Made by a program: the position numbers and the translations under genes
Assembly: GCF_009469695.1 (NCBI RefSeq)
Contig: NZ_SSSR01000007.1
Coordinates: 42,634-106,633, forward strand
From: Propionivibrio limicola
GTDB taxonomy: Bacteria > Pseudomonadota > Gammaproteobacteria > Burkholderiales > Rhodocyclaceae
Direction of reading: 5' to 3'
DNA length: 64,000 nt
Part shown: positions 1-8,373 of the stretch, piece by piece
How the letters are laid out: every line of letters begins with the position of its first letter
Position numbering within the stretch: the stretch's first letter is position 1
The notes under the pieces: model-generated
The model's input: the letters and a program-made list of their open reading frames with translations, nothing else
Database searches by the model: none
Told to the model about the DNA's origin: nothing

Positions 1-551
1 AGGTGTTGGTCGCACGCCGCGTAGAGCGGGCTGGCTTCGGCGGCGGGCAGTTTGTCGGGCGTCAGGTTGCGGCCGTGATCGAAGAAGGCGAGCGGGCAGT
101 AGTTGGCGACGAAATGCGCGGAGAAAAAAGCCTCGGCGCTGCCGAAACGCTCCTGGAACAGCGCCCACAGTCGACGGCCACTGACTTCAGAGCGGGCGCA
201 GGCGAAACCTTCGATCGGCCGTTTCGGGTTTTCCTGCGCCGGTTTGATGACGTCGGCTTCAATGCCCATCCAGTCGCGGACGGCGGCGATTTCGCCGAAC
301 GGGACGCCGCATTGCACCATGCCGAACGGTCCCGGATTCATGCCGAGAAAGACGATCTCCTTGCGGCCGTTGCCGAAGCGGCGAAGGTACGTTTCATGGG
401 GCGCCCAAGCGTAGTCGAGCGGGTTGTAGATGTGCGAGACGGGCGGCGCGAAGGCGAGCCGGTCGACCGCGGCCGAGAGATCACGGGCCGCGTCGATGAG
501 CGCGTCGGAATATGTGGCGGAAAGCGGGGCCGAGGTGCGGTGTTCAGGCAT
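1..551 (-). CDS. SMUG-type uracil-DNA glycosylase, partial (C-terminus outside window)
   Basis: Removes uracil (and probably related damaged bases) from DNA as the first step of base excision repair. Seen: 183 codons remain, running off the window edge. The motif GMNPGPFGMVQCGVPFGE lies at residues 70-87, the signature of UDG family 3 (SMUG), with the family's catalytic-site Asn at residue 72. The ATG at 551 overlaps the end of the ampG-like gene by 8 bases, so it is probably the last gene of the metX-metW-ampG transcript. The family call is firm; substrate range is inferred. Confidence 0.85.
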   Translation of the reverse strand, partial: MPEHRTSAPLSATYSDALIDAARDLSAAVDRLAFAPPVSHIYNPLDYAWAPHETYLRRFGNGRKEIVFLGMNPGPFGMVQCGVPFGEIAAVRDWMGIEADVIKPAQENPKRPIEGFACARSEVSGRRLWALFQERFGSAEAFFSAHFVANYCPLAFFDHGRNLTPDKLPAAEASPLYAACDQH

Positions 552-1827
552 TTTGCAGGGCTTCCTTCGGTTTGGCCTCGTACCAGGGCGCGACGCGCGC
601 AAGCAGCAGCATGCCGGGTACGGCGAGCACGAAGCAGAGCAGGAAAAAGCTCATCCAGCCCATGTTTTCGACGAGCCAGCCGGCCGAGGCGTTGATGAAG
701 GTGCGCGGCACGGCGGCGAGGCTGGTGAATAAGGCGAATTGCGTGGCCGTGTAGGCCGGGTGCGTGGCGCGGGCGATGAAGGCGACGAAGGCCGCCGTGC
801 CGAGGCCGACGCCGAGGGCTTCCAGTCCGATGACGCCGGCCAGCGCCAGCCGCTGCTCGGCGCCGATGATCGTCTGTGGCCCGAGCCAGGCCAGCCAGGC
901 AAAGCCGAGGATCGAGACGATCTGCACGACGCCGAACAGCCAGAGGGCGCGGTTGATGCCGAGGCGCACCATCCACAAACCGCCGAGCAGGCCGCCGATG
1001 ACGGCCGGCCACAAGCCGGCATGCTTGGCGATCAGCCCGATATCGGTCTTGGTGAAACCCATGTCGAGATAGAACGGCGTCGCCAGTGCCGTGCACAGCG
1101 AATCGCCCAGTTTGTAGAGGAAGATGAAGGCGAGGATCAGCAGTGCCTCGCGCACGCCGGCACGGTTGATGAATTCGTGAAAGGGCTCGACCACGGCCTC
1201 GCGCAGGGTTTTGGGGGCCGTTCGCGCCGAGGCGGGTTCGCGGATGAGCAGCGTCATCAGCATGCCCGGCAGCATGAAGGCGGCGGTGATCCAGAATACC
1301 TGCGCCCACGGCAACTGGTCGGCGAGGATCAGCGACAGCGAGCCGGGCACCAGTCCGGCGACGCGGTAGGCATTTACGTGCACGGCGTTGCCGAGGCCGA
1401 GTTCGGCTTCGGTGAGCAGTTCGCGCCGGAAGGCGTCGAGCGCGATGTCCTGCGTGGCTGAAAAGAGGGCGAGCAAGGTGGCCAGCCAGAGTACCGGCGC
1501 GATGCTTGTCTGCGGCGACAGGCCGCCGAGGAAGCCGATCGACAGCAACAGGCCGATCTGCATCAGCAGCGACCAGCCGCGCCGACGGCCGAGCAGCGGC
1601 AGTGCGTAGCGGTCGAGGAACGGCGACCAGAGGAATTTCCAGGTGTACGGAAACTGGATCAGCGCGAAAAAGCCGATCGTTTTCAGATCGACGCCTTCAC
1701 TGCGCAGCCAGGCCGGCAGCAGGTTGAGCAGCAGATAGAGCGGCAGGCCGGAACTGAAGCCGGTGAAGACGCAGATCAGCATCTTGCGGGTGAGCAGCAC
1801 CCGCAAGCTTTCGGGCAGCGCGGCCAT
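544..1827 (-). CDS. ampG: AmpG-like muropeptide permease (MFS)
   Basis: Predicted inner-membrane permease of the major facilitator superfamily, 427 aa, resembling AmpG, which imports GlcNAc-anhydroMurNAc peptides during peptidoglycan recycling. Seen: about twelve hydrophobic segments and an AmpG-like N-terminus with GFSSGLPLYLL at roughly residues 22-32 and PYTWKFLWSPFLDR near 60-73. Its ATG overlaps the metW stop (ATGA), so translation is probably coupled. The link to methionine genes looks positional rather than functional. Substrate is inferred from family membership only. Confidence 0.85.
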   Translation of the reverse strand: MAALPESLRVLLTRKMLICVFTGFSSGLPLYLLLNLLPAWLRSEGVDLKTIGFFALIQFPYTWKFLWSPFLDRYALPLLGRRRGWSLLMQIGLLLSIGFLGGLSPQTSIAPVLWLATLLALFSATQDIALDAFRRELLTEAELGLGNAVHVNAYRVAGLVPGSLSLILADQLPWAQVFWITAAFMLPGMLMTLLIREPASARTAPKTLREAVVEPFHEFINRAGVREALLILAFIFLYKLGDSLCTALATPFYLDMGFTKTDIGLIAKHAGLWPAVIGGLLGGLWMVRLGINRALWLFGVVQIVSILGFAWLAWLGPQTIIGAEQRLALAGVIGLEALGVGLGTAAFVAFIARATHPAYTATQFALFTSLAAVPRTFINASAGWLVENMGWMSFFLLCFVLAVPGMLLLARVAPWYEAKPKEALQNA

Positions 1828-2468
1828 CAGGCTTTTCGCCCGAGACGGTAGAAGGCGAGGCTGCCGTTCAGGTTGGGGTCGTCAGCTACCGGTTGGCCGA
1901 AAACGTCGAAGGCCAGCCGTTCGCGGATCTCGATGCCGAGCTTCTCGCACAACGCCTCGAAATCGACGATGGTGAAGAAGCGCACGTTCGGCGTGTCGTA
2001 CCACTCGTAGGGCAGGTCTTCGGACACAGGCATGTGGCCGCCGGTGATCGCCTCGCGGTTGGCGCGGTAGGCGAAGTTGGGAAAGCTGATGACCGCTTCC
2101 TCGGCGACGCGCAGCATTTCGGTGAGGATGCGTTCGGTGGCGCGCATCGCCTGCAGCGCCTGCGAAATGATGACGTGGTTGAATGACTGACTCTCGAAGC
2201 CGGACAGGCCGCGCTCGATATCGATCTGGATGACGTCGACACCGTTGCGGATGCAGGCGAGCACGCTCTCGTCGTCAATCTCGACGCCGTAGCCGTCGAC
2301 GTCCTTTGTTTCGCGCAGATAGCGCAGCAACCGGCCATCGCCGCAACCGAGATCGAGTACCCGTTCGCCCGGGGGAATCCAGTTGGCGATGACAGCGAAG
2401 TCGAAGCGTTCGCGTTCCTTGGCGGTGAGCGGGTTCCGGGGCGTCCCGCGCGGTTTTTCGTAGGTCAT
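1827..2468 (-). CDS. metW: MetW, methionine biosynthesis methyltransferase-like protein
   Basis: 213-aa class I SAM-methyltransferase-fold protein of the MetW family, which works with MetX in methionine synthesis in many proteobacteria. Seen: glycine-rich SAM-binding motif [15 protein letters not shown] at about residues 39-53. The start overlaps the metX stop by four bases (ATGA), as is usual for metXW. In several proteobacteria MetW is needed for MetX acyltransferase activity; that role is known for the family and inferred here. It shares the SAM-II-controlled metX transcript. Confidence 0.93.
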   Translation of the reverse strand: MTYEKPRGTPRNPLTAKERERFDFAVIANWIPPGERVLDLGCGDGRLLRYLRETKDVDGYGVEIDDESVLACIRNGVDVIQIDIERGLSGFESQSFNHVIISQALQAMRATERILTEMLRVAEEAVISFPNFAYRANREAITGGHMPVSEDLPYEWYDTPNVRFFTIVDFEALCEKLGIEIRERLAFDVFGQPVADDPNLNGSLAFYRLGRKA

Positions 2469-3592
2469 ACCGAAATATTCTCCAGATAGGCGCGCAGCAC
2501 GGCGTGGTAATGCGCGTCGTCGAGCAGGAACGAGTCGTGCCCGGCGTCGCAGTCGATCTCGGCGTAGGCGACATGGCGCCGGTTGTGCAACAGCGCGAAG
2601 ACGATCTCGCGCGAGCGCGCCGGCGAGAAGCGCCAGTCGGTCGAGAAGCTGGCGACGAGGAACCTGGCCTTGGCGCGGGCCAGCGCGGCGGCGAGGTTGC
2701 CGTCGTAATTGAAGGCCGGGTCGAAATAATCGAGCGCTTTCGTCGTCATCAGGTAGGTGTTGGCGTCGAAGAAGCCGGCGAACTTGTCGCCCTGGTAGCG
2801 CAGGTAGGACTCGATCTCGAAATCGACGTCGTAGCTGAACTTGTGCTCGCCGTGGCGCAACTGGCGGCCGAATTTTTCGCCCATCTGGCTATCCGACAGA
2901 TAGGTGATATGGCCGACCATGCGTGCCAGACGCAGGCCGCGTGCCGGAACGACGCCGTGTTCGGCGTAGTGGCCGCCGTGGAAATCCGGGTCGGATAGGA
3001 TCGCCTGCCGGGCAACCTCGTTGAAGGCGATGTTCTGCGCCGAGAGCTTGGGGGCCGAGGCAATCACGATGGCGTGGCGGATGCGATCCGGGAACTGCAG
3101 CGACCATTCGAGTGCCTGCATGCCGCCGAGGCTGCCGCCGATGACGGCTGCCCAGGTGTCGACGCCGAGATGGTCGGCCAGCCGGGCGTGGGCGGCGACC
3201 CAGTCCTCGACGGTGACGAGCGGAAAATCGGCGCCGTAGTGCTTGCCGGTCTGCGGATTGATCGACAGCGGGCCGGTCGAGCCGAAGCAGCCGCCGAGGT
3301 TGTTGACGCCGACGACGAAGAACTTGTCGGTGTCGAGCGGCTTGCCGGGGCCGACCAGGTTGTCCCACCAGCCGACATTCTTCGGGTCGTCGGCATAGGT
3401 GCCGGCGACGTGGTGGCCGCCGGAGAGGGCGTGGCAGACGAGCACCGCATTCGAGCGCGCGGCGTTGAGCGTGCCATAGGTTTCATAGACGAGTTCGAAG
3501 CCGGGGAGCTGCGCGCCGCTTTTCAGCGCAATCGGCTCGTTGAAGCGGAAGCGCTGCGGTGCAACGATTCCGACGGATTTTTCTTGTGACAT
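2465..3592 (-). CDS. metX: Homoserine O-acyltransferase MetX
   Basis: Acylates L-homoserine in the first committed step of methionine synthesis. 375 aa, usual family length. Seen: alpha/beta-hydrolase nucleophile motif GGSLGGMQ with Ser154, a late Asp in FSTDWRFSP and a His in GHDSFLLD, which make up the expected triad. The acyl donor (acetyl- or succinyl-CoA) cannot be read with certainty; homologues paired with MetW often use succinyl-CoA. Upstream lie a promoter, a SAM-II-like riboswitch and an intrinsic terminator, so SAM repression of the operon is expected. The ribosome binding site before the ATG is weak. Confidence 0.93.
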   Translation of the reverse strand: MSQEKSVGIVAPQRFRFNEPIALKSGAQLPGFELVYETYGTLNAARSNAVLVCHALSGGHHVAGTYADDPKNVGWWDNLVGPGKPLDTDKFFVVGVNNLGGCFGSTGPLSINPQTGKHYGADFPLVTVEDWVAAHARLADHLGVDTWAAVIGGSLGGMQALEWSLQFPDRIRHAIVIASAPKLSAQNIAFNEVARQAILSDPDFHGGHYAEHGVVPARGLRLARMVGHITYLSDSQMGEKFGRQLRHGEHKFSYDVDFEIESYLRYQGDKFAGFFDANTYLMTTKALDYFDPAFNYDGNLAAALARAKARFLVASFSTDWRFSPARSREIVFALLHNRRHVAYAEIDCDAGHDSFLLDDAHYHAVLRAYLENISV

Positions 3593-3644
3593 CGCAATTT
3601 ACCCAACTGAACAAGGCGTCCGGCAGCGTGTCCGGACGTGACGC

Positions 3645-3687
3645 TGGAAAAACAAAACCCGGTCAGCTTTTTGAGGCGGACCGGGTT
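3645..3687 (-). terminator. Intrinsic terminator/attenuator directly after the SAM-II element
   Basis: On the minus strand a perfect 9-bp stem (AACCCGGTC pairing with GACCGGGTT, plus-strand arms 3656-3664 and 3679-3687) encloses a 14-nt loop and is followed by TTGTTTTT. It begins at the base after the riboswitch and lies 53 nt before metX, so it is well placed to end transcription when SAM is bound. A second 7-bp hairpin (3617-3638) lies between it and the start codon. Confidence 0.85.
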
Positions 3688-3747
3688 GATTCCGCTTTAG
3701 CCGTATTTATTGGGCGCCCGCAAGCTGATCGTTCAAATCGGCGCCAT
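3688..3747 (-). ncRNA. SAM-II (metA-type) riboswitch aptamer
   Basis: Minus-strand RNA with P1 arms GGCGC (3745-3741) and GCGCC (3717-3713), a loop starting with the conserved GATTT, then CAATAAATACGGCTAAAG, which carries the invariant AATAAAT and GCTAAA blocks of SAM-II. Order and spacing match the published aptamer architecture. It sits between a good promoter and an intrinsic terminator ahead of metX. SAM-II is best known from alphaproteobacteria, so its presence here is notable. Confidence 0.85.
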
Positions 3748-3759
3748 CAGTCCCGGCTG

Positions 3760-3788
3760 AAGTTACCGCCCGCTCCGGCAAAAGTCAA
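3760..3788 (-). promoter_or_regulatory. Promoter of the metX leader
   Basis: On the minus strand TTGACT (3788-3783) and TAACTT (3765-3760) are separated by exactly 17 bp. The expected transcription start is about 10 nt before the riboswitch. The -35 box overlaps the 3' part of a 9-bp hairpin (3773-3798) just after ptsI. Confidence 0.65.
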
Positions 3789-3814
3789 ATTGCCGGAGGG
3801 GCGCCATCGGGGCG

Positions 3815-5560
3815 TTACATCGCATTGAGCCGCTCGATCTGCTCCTGGATTTTGGCCGATTCGTCGCAGCGAAGGATTTTGCGCACGATCGGCGTGATTT
3901 CGGCAATGTCGCTCTGCTTGATGCGCTGCTTGATCGCCGGAACTTGCGCCGGGTGCATCGAAAACTGGCGCAGGCCGAGACCGAGCAAGAGCCGCGTGTA
4001 GTTCGGATCGCCGGCCATTTCGCCGCACACAGACACCGGGATGTTGGCTTTTTCGGCGCTGCTGAATACATGCGAGAGCAACATCAATATGGCCGGGTGC
4101 ACCGGGTCGTAAAGGTTTGAAACCTGCTCGTCGCTGCGATCGATGGCCAGCGTGTATTGGATCAGGTCGTTGGTGCCGATCGACAGGAAGTTGAGGCGGC
4201 GCAGGAACATGCCGACGGCCAGCGCAGCGGCCGGCACCTCGATCGTGCCGCCGATCTCGATGTTCTCGTCGAACGCAATGCGCTCGCAACGCAGGCTCGA
4301 TTTGGCCTGCTCGACGGCGGCCAGCATCTGGTCGATCTGGTGCCCGTGCGACATCATCGGCACCAGGATACGCACCTTGCCCAGCTTGGAGGCGCGCAGG
4401 ATGGCGCGCAGTTGCGCCTGGAACGATTTCGGTTCGATGAGCGACAGGCGGATCGAACGCAGGCCGAGCGCCGGGTTGTCGCGCCGTTCGTCCTCGCGGT
4501 CCTCGAACAGGTTCTTGTCGTTGCCAAGGTCGAAGGTGCGGATGGTGACCGGCTGGCCTTCCATGCCCTTGACGACCTTGCGATAGGCTTCGTATTGCTC
4601 GTCTTCGCTCGGCATGTCGCCACGGCCAAGAAAGATGAACTCGGTGCGGAAGAGGCCGACGCCTTCGGCGCCGCTTTCAAAGACGGCGGGAATGTCGTCT
4701 GGTTCTTCGATGTTGGCGAGCAGATCGATTTTTACGCGGTCGAGCGTCGTCGCGCGCGCCGTCTTGAGCAGCTTGAGCTTCGAGCGTTCGAGCTCGATCT
4801 GACTCTTCTTGAGCTCGTATTCTTCGAGAACGCGCTGGTCCGGATTGACGATGATGACGCCGCGCGTGCCGTCGACGATCAACGTTTCCTTGTCGCGGAT
4901 GAGTTGGCGAGCGTTGTGCAGGCCGAGCACGGCCGGGATGGCCATGCCGCGTGCCAGGATCGCCGTGTGCGAGGTGGCGCCGCCGACGTCGGTGACGAAG
5001 GACGCAAAATGCTGATCCTTGAACGCCATGACGTCCGAAGGCGACAGGTCGTGCGCGACGACGATCAGGTTTTCGCCCTTGAAGCCACGTGTCCGCGACG
5101 AGGCGTGGCCGTGCCCGGCCAGTTCGCGCACGACGCGTTCGACGACCTGGCGCACGTCGTAGCTCCGTTCGCGCAGATAGACGTCGTCGATCTTCTCGAA
5201 TTCCTCGACCAGGCGCTCCATCTGCTGGACGATCGCCCATTCGGCGTTGCAGCGGCGCTCGCGGATGATCTGTTTGGGCACTTCCGACAGCTCGGGGTCG
5301 GAGAGCAGCAGCAAGTGCAGGTCGATGAACGCGCCGATGTCGGCCGGGCCGCTCTCCTTGCTCTGCTTCATCGTCGCGAATTCGTTGCGCACGCTGGCGA
5401 GCGCTGCCTCGAAACGCGCCACTTCCTTTTCCACCATGCGTGGCGAAACAAGCAGGTGCGAGACTTCGAGCGTTGCCTGCGAAATGAGGTGCGCCTGACC
5501 GATCGCGATGCCGCCCGAAACCGGAAGTCCATGCAGGGTGAAGCTCATGGTGGGCTTCAT
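3815..5560 (-). CDS. ptsI: PTS enzyme I (phosphoenolpyruvate-protein phosphotransferase)
   Basis: Transfers phosphate from PEP to its own His and then to HPr; cytoplasmic. 581 aa from the ATG at 5560, which has AAGGAGAG upstream; a GTG at 5581 would overlap ptsH and lacks that support. Seen: phospho-His motif GGATSHTAILAR near residue 190, PEP-binding FRTEFIFLGR near 310, and the C-terminal SVCGEMAGDP motif. It lies three genes into EIIA(Man)-ptsH-ptsI. No sugar-specific EIIB/EIIC is in the window, so it probably drives a regulatory PTS. Confidence 0.95.
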   Translation of the reverse strand: MKPTMSFTLHGLPVSGGIAIGQAHLISQATLEVSHLLVSPRMVEKEVARFEAALASVRNEFATMKQSKESGPADIGAFIDLHLLLLSDPELSEVPKQIIRERRCNAEWAIVQQMERLVEEFEKIDDVYLRERSYDVRQVVERVVRELAGHGHASSRTRGFKGENLIVVAHDLSPSDVMAFKDQHFASFVTDVGGATSHTAILARGMAIPAVLGLHNARQLIRDKETLIVDGTRGVIIVNPDQRVLEEYELKKSQIELERSKLKLLKTARATTLDRVKIDLLANIEEPDDIPAVFESGAEGVGLFRTEFIFLGRGDMPSEDEQYEAYRKVVKGMEGQPVTIRTFDLGNDKNLFEDREDERRDNPALGLRSIRLSLIEPKSFQAQLRAILRASKLGKVRILVPMMSHGHQIDQMLAAVEQAKSSLRCERIAFDENIEIGGTIEVPAAALAVGMFLRRLNFLSIGTNDLIQYTLAIDRSDEQVSNLYDPVHPAILMLLSHVFSSAEKANIPVSVCGEMAGDPNYTRLLLGLGLRQFSMHPAQVPAIKQRIKQSDIAEITPIVRKILRCDESAKIQEQIERLNAM

Positions 5561-5567
5561 TGCCGAC

Positions 5568-5837
5568 TTACTCTCCTTCACCGAACTTGTCTTCGATGAG
5601 TTTGAGGATGGAGGTAAGCGCCTCGTCTTCGTCGCCGCCTTCGGTTTCGATGGCGACCTTCGAGCCTTTGCCGGCCGCCAGCATCATGACGCCCATGATG
5701 CTCTTGGCGTTGACGCGGCGCGTGCCTTTTTCGATCCATACTTCGGAGTCGAAGCTGCCGGCCAGTTGCGTCAGCTTGGCCGAGGCCCGGGCGTGCAGGC
5801 CGAGTTTGTTGGGGATTTCAATTTCAGCGCGTGGCAT
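5568..5837 (-). CDS. ptsH: HPr phosphocarrier protein
   Basis: Small PTS phosphocarrier, 89 aa, usual HPr length from the ATG at 5837. Seen: GLHARASAKL with phospho-acceptor His15, and NAKSIMGVMML with Ser46 in the position phosphorylated by HPr kinase. An HPr kinase gene is present at 51051-51998, so both phosphorylation modes are possible. The stop is 8 bases before the ptsI ATG and the gene overlaps the EIIA stop region, which suggests one operon. Confidence 0.95.
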   Translation of the reverse strand: MPRAEIEIPNKLGLHARASAKLTQLAGSFDSEVWIEKGTRRVNAKSIMGVMMLAAGKGSKVAIETEGGDEDEALTSILKLIEDKFGEGE

Positions 5838-5848
5838 GGGATTTTCCG

Positions 5849-6250
5849 TCAATCATCCGGCGACTGCCGGGGCAGGTTGATAACGCCATCCCGGCCGCCG
5901 GTGATGGCTTTTTGCAAAAGGTTTTCCATGGAGCCGGTGCGATAGGTCAGCGCGCGCAGCAACATCGGCAGGTTGACGCCAGCGATGCCCTCGATCCGGC
6001 CGGGGGCGAGCAGGTGCTGGACGATGTTCGACGGCGTGGCGCCGAGCATGTCGGTGAGCACCAGCACGCCGTCGCCGCCGTCGACCTCGGCCAGCAGGCG
6101 CTGCGCCAGCGGCAGAACGTCCTGCGGATCGTCCTGCGCGGCAATGCCGAGCTGGGCCAGCTGCGGCGGGCGTTTGTGCAGGACGTGGCAGACATTCTGC
6201 AGCAGACTCTCGCCAAACGTGCCATGCGTAATCAGGAGGATGCCAATCAT
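5849..6250 (-). CDS. PTS EIIA component, mannose family
   Basis: 133-aa soluble EIIA of the mannose/fructose/sorbose family. Seen: MIGILLITHG with the phospho-accepting His9, then GDGVLVLTDMLGATPSN around residues 58-74, typical of the family. First gene of the EIIA-ptsH-ptsI operon. Proteobacteria with such an isolated EIIA usually lack a matching permease and use it for regulation; no permease is visible here, so a regulatory role is inferred. Confidence 0.88.
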   Translation of the reverse strand: MIGILLITHGTFGESLLQNVCHVLHKRPPQLAQLGIAAQDDPQDVLPLAQRLLAEVDGGDGVLVLTDMLGATPSNIVQHLLAPGRIEGIAGVNLPMLLRALTYRTGSMENLLQKAITGGRDGVINLPRQSPDD

Positions 6251-6340
6251 TGCGCGGTCTCATGGAAAGCAGACTGCATTCTAAGGGAATCCGGGCCGTT
6301 CGGTGGCCTTGCCGTCATATCCGGAAACACTTTCGCTGGC

Positions 6341-7411
6341 TCATGGTGCGGGAAGGCGGATGACTTCCGGCGCCGGTGCCGGCGATCCGGTGAATTCGAG
6401 GCGATCCGTCATCTTTTCGCTGACCTGGAGGCGTCCCTCGGCATCGACGCGCAGCACATGGTCGATGCCGAATTTTGCGGCCATTTCCGGCCAGCCGCTG
6501 CCGGCGATGAAGAGCGGTTTCGAACCGGCGTCGGAGAGTGTGCCGGCGGCCGGGCGCGGCGTGATCAGTACCGTCAGCGCCTGCGTGTGCGTGACCGGCG
6601 CGCCGGTGCGCGGGTCGAGCAGGTGACAGTAGCGTTTGCCGTCGAGCTCGAAATAGCGCTGGTAGTCGCCCGAGGTGCCGATCGCCTCGCCGTCGTTGAG
6701 CTTGAGGGTGGCCAGCGGGCCGGGCTGGCGCGGGTGCTGGATGCCGACGCGCCAGGGTTCGCCATTCTTGCTGCCGAGCGCCATGACGTTGCCGCCGATG
6801 TTGATCAGTGCGTTGTGGACGCCGTTCTCGCGCAGGATGGCGGCGGCGCGGTCGAGTGCCAGGCCCTTGAGATAGCCGCCGAAGTCGAGCGCCACTTCCC
6901 GGTTGCGGCTGCTGACGCGGTCGCCTTCAAGCTTGATGTCGGCGATGCCCGGTCGCGACGCCCGCCAGGCGGCCAAGGCTTCGGCGGGCGGCAACACGGG
7001 TTTGAATTCGTCGGAGTGGAAGCCCCAGATCTGGATCAGCTTGCCGATGCCGGGATCGAAATTGCCGCCTGCCAGGGCGGAAAAGCGTTGGGCGTCGGCG
7101 ATCAGTCCGGCCATTTCGGGCGTGACGGTATGTGTCTGGCCGGCGGCGATGGCGTCGTTGAGCGCATTCAGTTCGGACGGCTGCCAAGGATGGTAGGTGC
7201 GGTGCAGGCGGTCGAACTCGCGCAGCACGGCGGAAGCGGCCGGACGCGCCTTGGCTTCGTCGAGTCCGGCGATCAGGATTTCGACGCGCGTGCCGAAGAC
7301 GAACGACTCCTGATGATGCATCGGGGCCTTACCGCAGGCGGCAAGCAGTAGCGCCATACCGCCGAGCAGCAGAAACTGGAAAAACCTTTGAATGGACAGG
7401 AGCGGATTCAT
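6341..7411 (-). CDS. apbE: ApbE-family FAD:protein FMN transferase, lipoprotein
   Basis: Attaches FMN covalently to Thr residues of exported or membrane flavoproteins (Rnf/Nqr-type subunits) using FAD. 356 aa. Seen: N-terminal hydrophobic segment and lipobox LLAAC with Cys26; FDPGIGKLIQIWGF near residues 118-131; ALDFGGYLKGLALDRA near 195-210; HLLDPRTGAPV; and DAGSKPLFIAG. The ATG overlaps the gshB stop (ATGA). The target flavoprotein is not in the window. Confidence 0.93.
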   Translation of the reverse strand: MNPLLSIQRFFQFLLLGGMALLLAACGKAPMHHQESFVFGTRVEILIAGLDEAKARPAASAVLREFDRLHRTYHPWQPSELNALNDAIAAGQTHTVTPEMAGLIADAQRFSALAGGNFDPGIGKLIQIWGFHSDEFKPVLPPAEALAAWRASRPGIADIKLEGDRVSSRNREVALDFGGYLKGLALDRAAAILRENGVHNALINIGGNVMALGSKNGEPWRVGIQHPRQPGPLATLKLNDGEAIGTSGDYQRYFELDGKRYCHLLDPRTGAPVTHTQALTVLITPRPAAGTLSDAGSKPLFIAGSGWPEMAAKFGIDHVLRVDAEGRLQVSEKMTDRLEFTGSPAPAPEVIRLPAP

Positions 7412-8370
7412 CTTTTCTCGATGGCCGCTTCGAGCGCCTTGATGAACAGGGCGGCGGTGTCGAAGCCGGTTTGTTTGTAAATTTCGACCATGCAGGTCGG
7501 GCTGGTGACGTTGATTTCGGTGAGCCAGTCGCCGATGACGTCGATGCCGACGAAAAGCAAGCCGCGTGCCGCCAACACTGGCGCCAGCGCTTCGCCGATT
7601 TTGCGGTCGCGCGCCGAGAGTGGCCGCGCCTCGCCACGGCCGCCGGCGGCGAGATTGCCGCGCGTTTCCCCGGCCATCGGGACGCGGGCGAGGCAGAAGG
7701 GCACGACTTCGCCGCCGACGATCAGGATGCGCTTGTCGCCATCGACGATTTCGGGGATGAAGCGCTGCGCCATGATGGTGCGCTGGCTGTCGCGGGTCAG
7801 CGTTTCGACGATGACGTTGCGGTTGGGGTCGTCGTAGCGGACGCGGAAAACTTCGCTGCCGCCCATGCCGTCGAGCGGCTTGAGCACGCAATCGCGGTGG
7901 CTGTCGATGAAGCCGTGCAGCAGGGCGGGGTCGCGGGCGACCAGCGTCGGCACAGTGAATTGCGGGAACTCGGCGGCGGAGAGCTTTTCCGAATGGTCGC
8001 GCAGGGCGCGCGGGCTGTTGAAAACGCGCGCGCCTTCCGCCTCGGCGCGTTCGAGCAGCCAGGTGGCGGTGACGTACTCCATGTCGAACGGCGGGTCCTT
8101 GCGCATGACGACGGCGGCGAAGTCGCGCAGCGGAACGGTGTGGCGGACGAGCTCGGTATGCCACGCCGGGTCGCTTTCGTCGGCGACTTCCAGCATCTCT
8201 AGATGCACGGCCTCGGCGCAGACGCCGTGCAGCGTCGACCAGTGCAGCGCGGGTTGCTGGATGGCCCAGACGGCGTGGCCGGCGGCTTGGGCGGCACGCA
8301 TCATGGCGATGCTCGAATCCTTGGCCGGGTTGAGCTTGTCGAGCGGGTCGAGAATGAAGGCGATGCGCAT
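7408..8370 (-). CDS. gshB: Glutathione synthetase
   Basis: ATP-grasp ligase joining gamma-glutamylcysteine and glycine. 320 aa, normal length. Seen: N-terminal MRIAFILDPLDKLNPAKDSS; ATP-grasp elements VLKPLDGMGGSEVFRV near residues 152-167; QRFIPEIVDGDKRILIVGGE near 193-212; and the late INVTSPTCMVEI. A strong GAGGAG lies before the ATG at 8370, three bases after gshA. Forms gshA-gshB-apbE. Confidence 0.95.
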   Translation of the reverse strand: MRIAFILDPLDKLNPAKDSSIAMMRAAQAAGHAVWAIQQPALHWSTLHGVCAEAVHLEMLEVADESDPAWHTELVRHTVPLRDFAAVVMRKDPPFDMEYVTATWLLERAEAEGARVFNSPRALRDHSEKLSAAEFPQFTVPTLVARDPALLHGFIDSHRDCVLKPLDGMGGSEVFRVRYDDPNRNVIVETLTRDSQRTIMAQRFIPEIVDGDKRILIVGGEVVPFCLARVPMAGETRGNLAAGGRGEARPLSARDRKIGEALAPVLAARGLLFVGIDVIGDWLTEINVTSPTCMVEIYKQTGFDTAALFIKALEAAIEKR

Positions 8371-8373
8371 GGG

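Noticed and set aside
3773..3798. 9-bp hairpin as a ptsI terminator
   Set aside because: No T run on either side and it overlaps the metX -35 box; role left open.
4157..5599. Long open frame antisense to ptsI (480 codons)
   Set aside because: Typical GC-rich shadow of a strong coding gene; Arg/Asp/Val-rich, no domain, no ribosome binding site.
6341..8164. Extended frame that would fuse apbE to an upstream 250-residue part
   Set aside because: The upstream part is antiparallel-frame sequence of gshB; the apbE ATG with its signal peptide and the ATGA overlap mark the true start.
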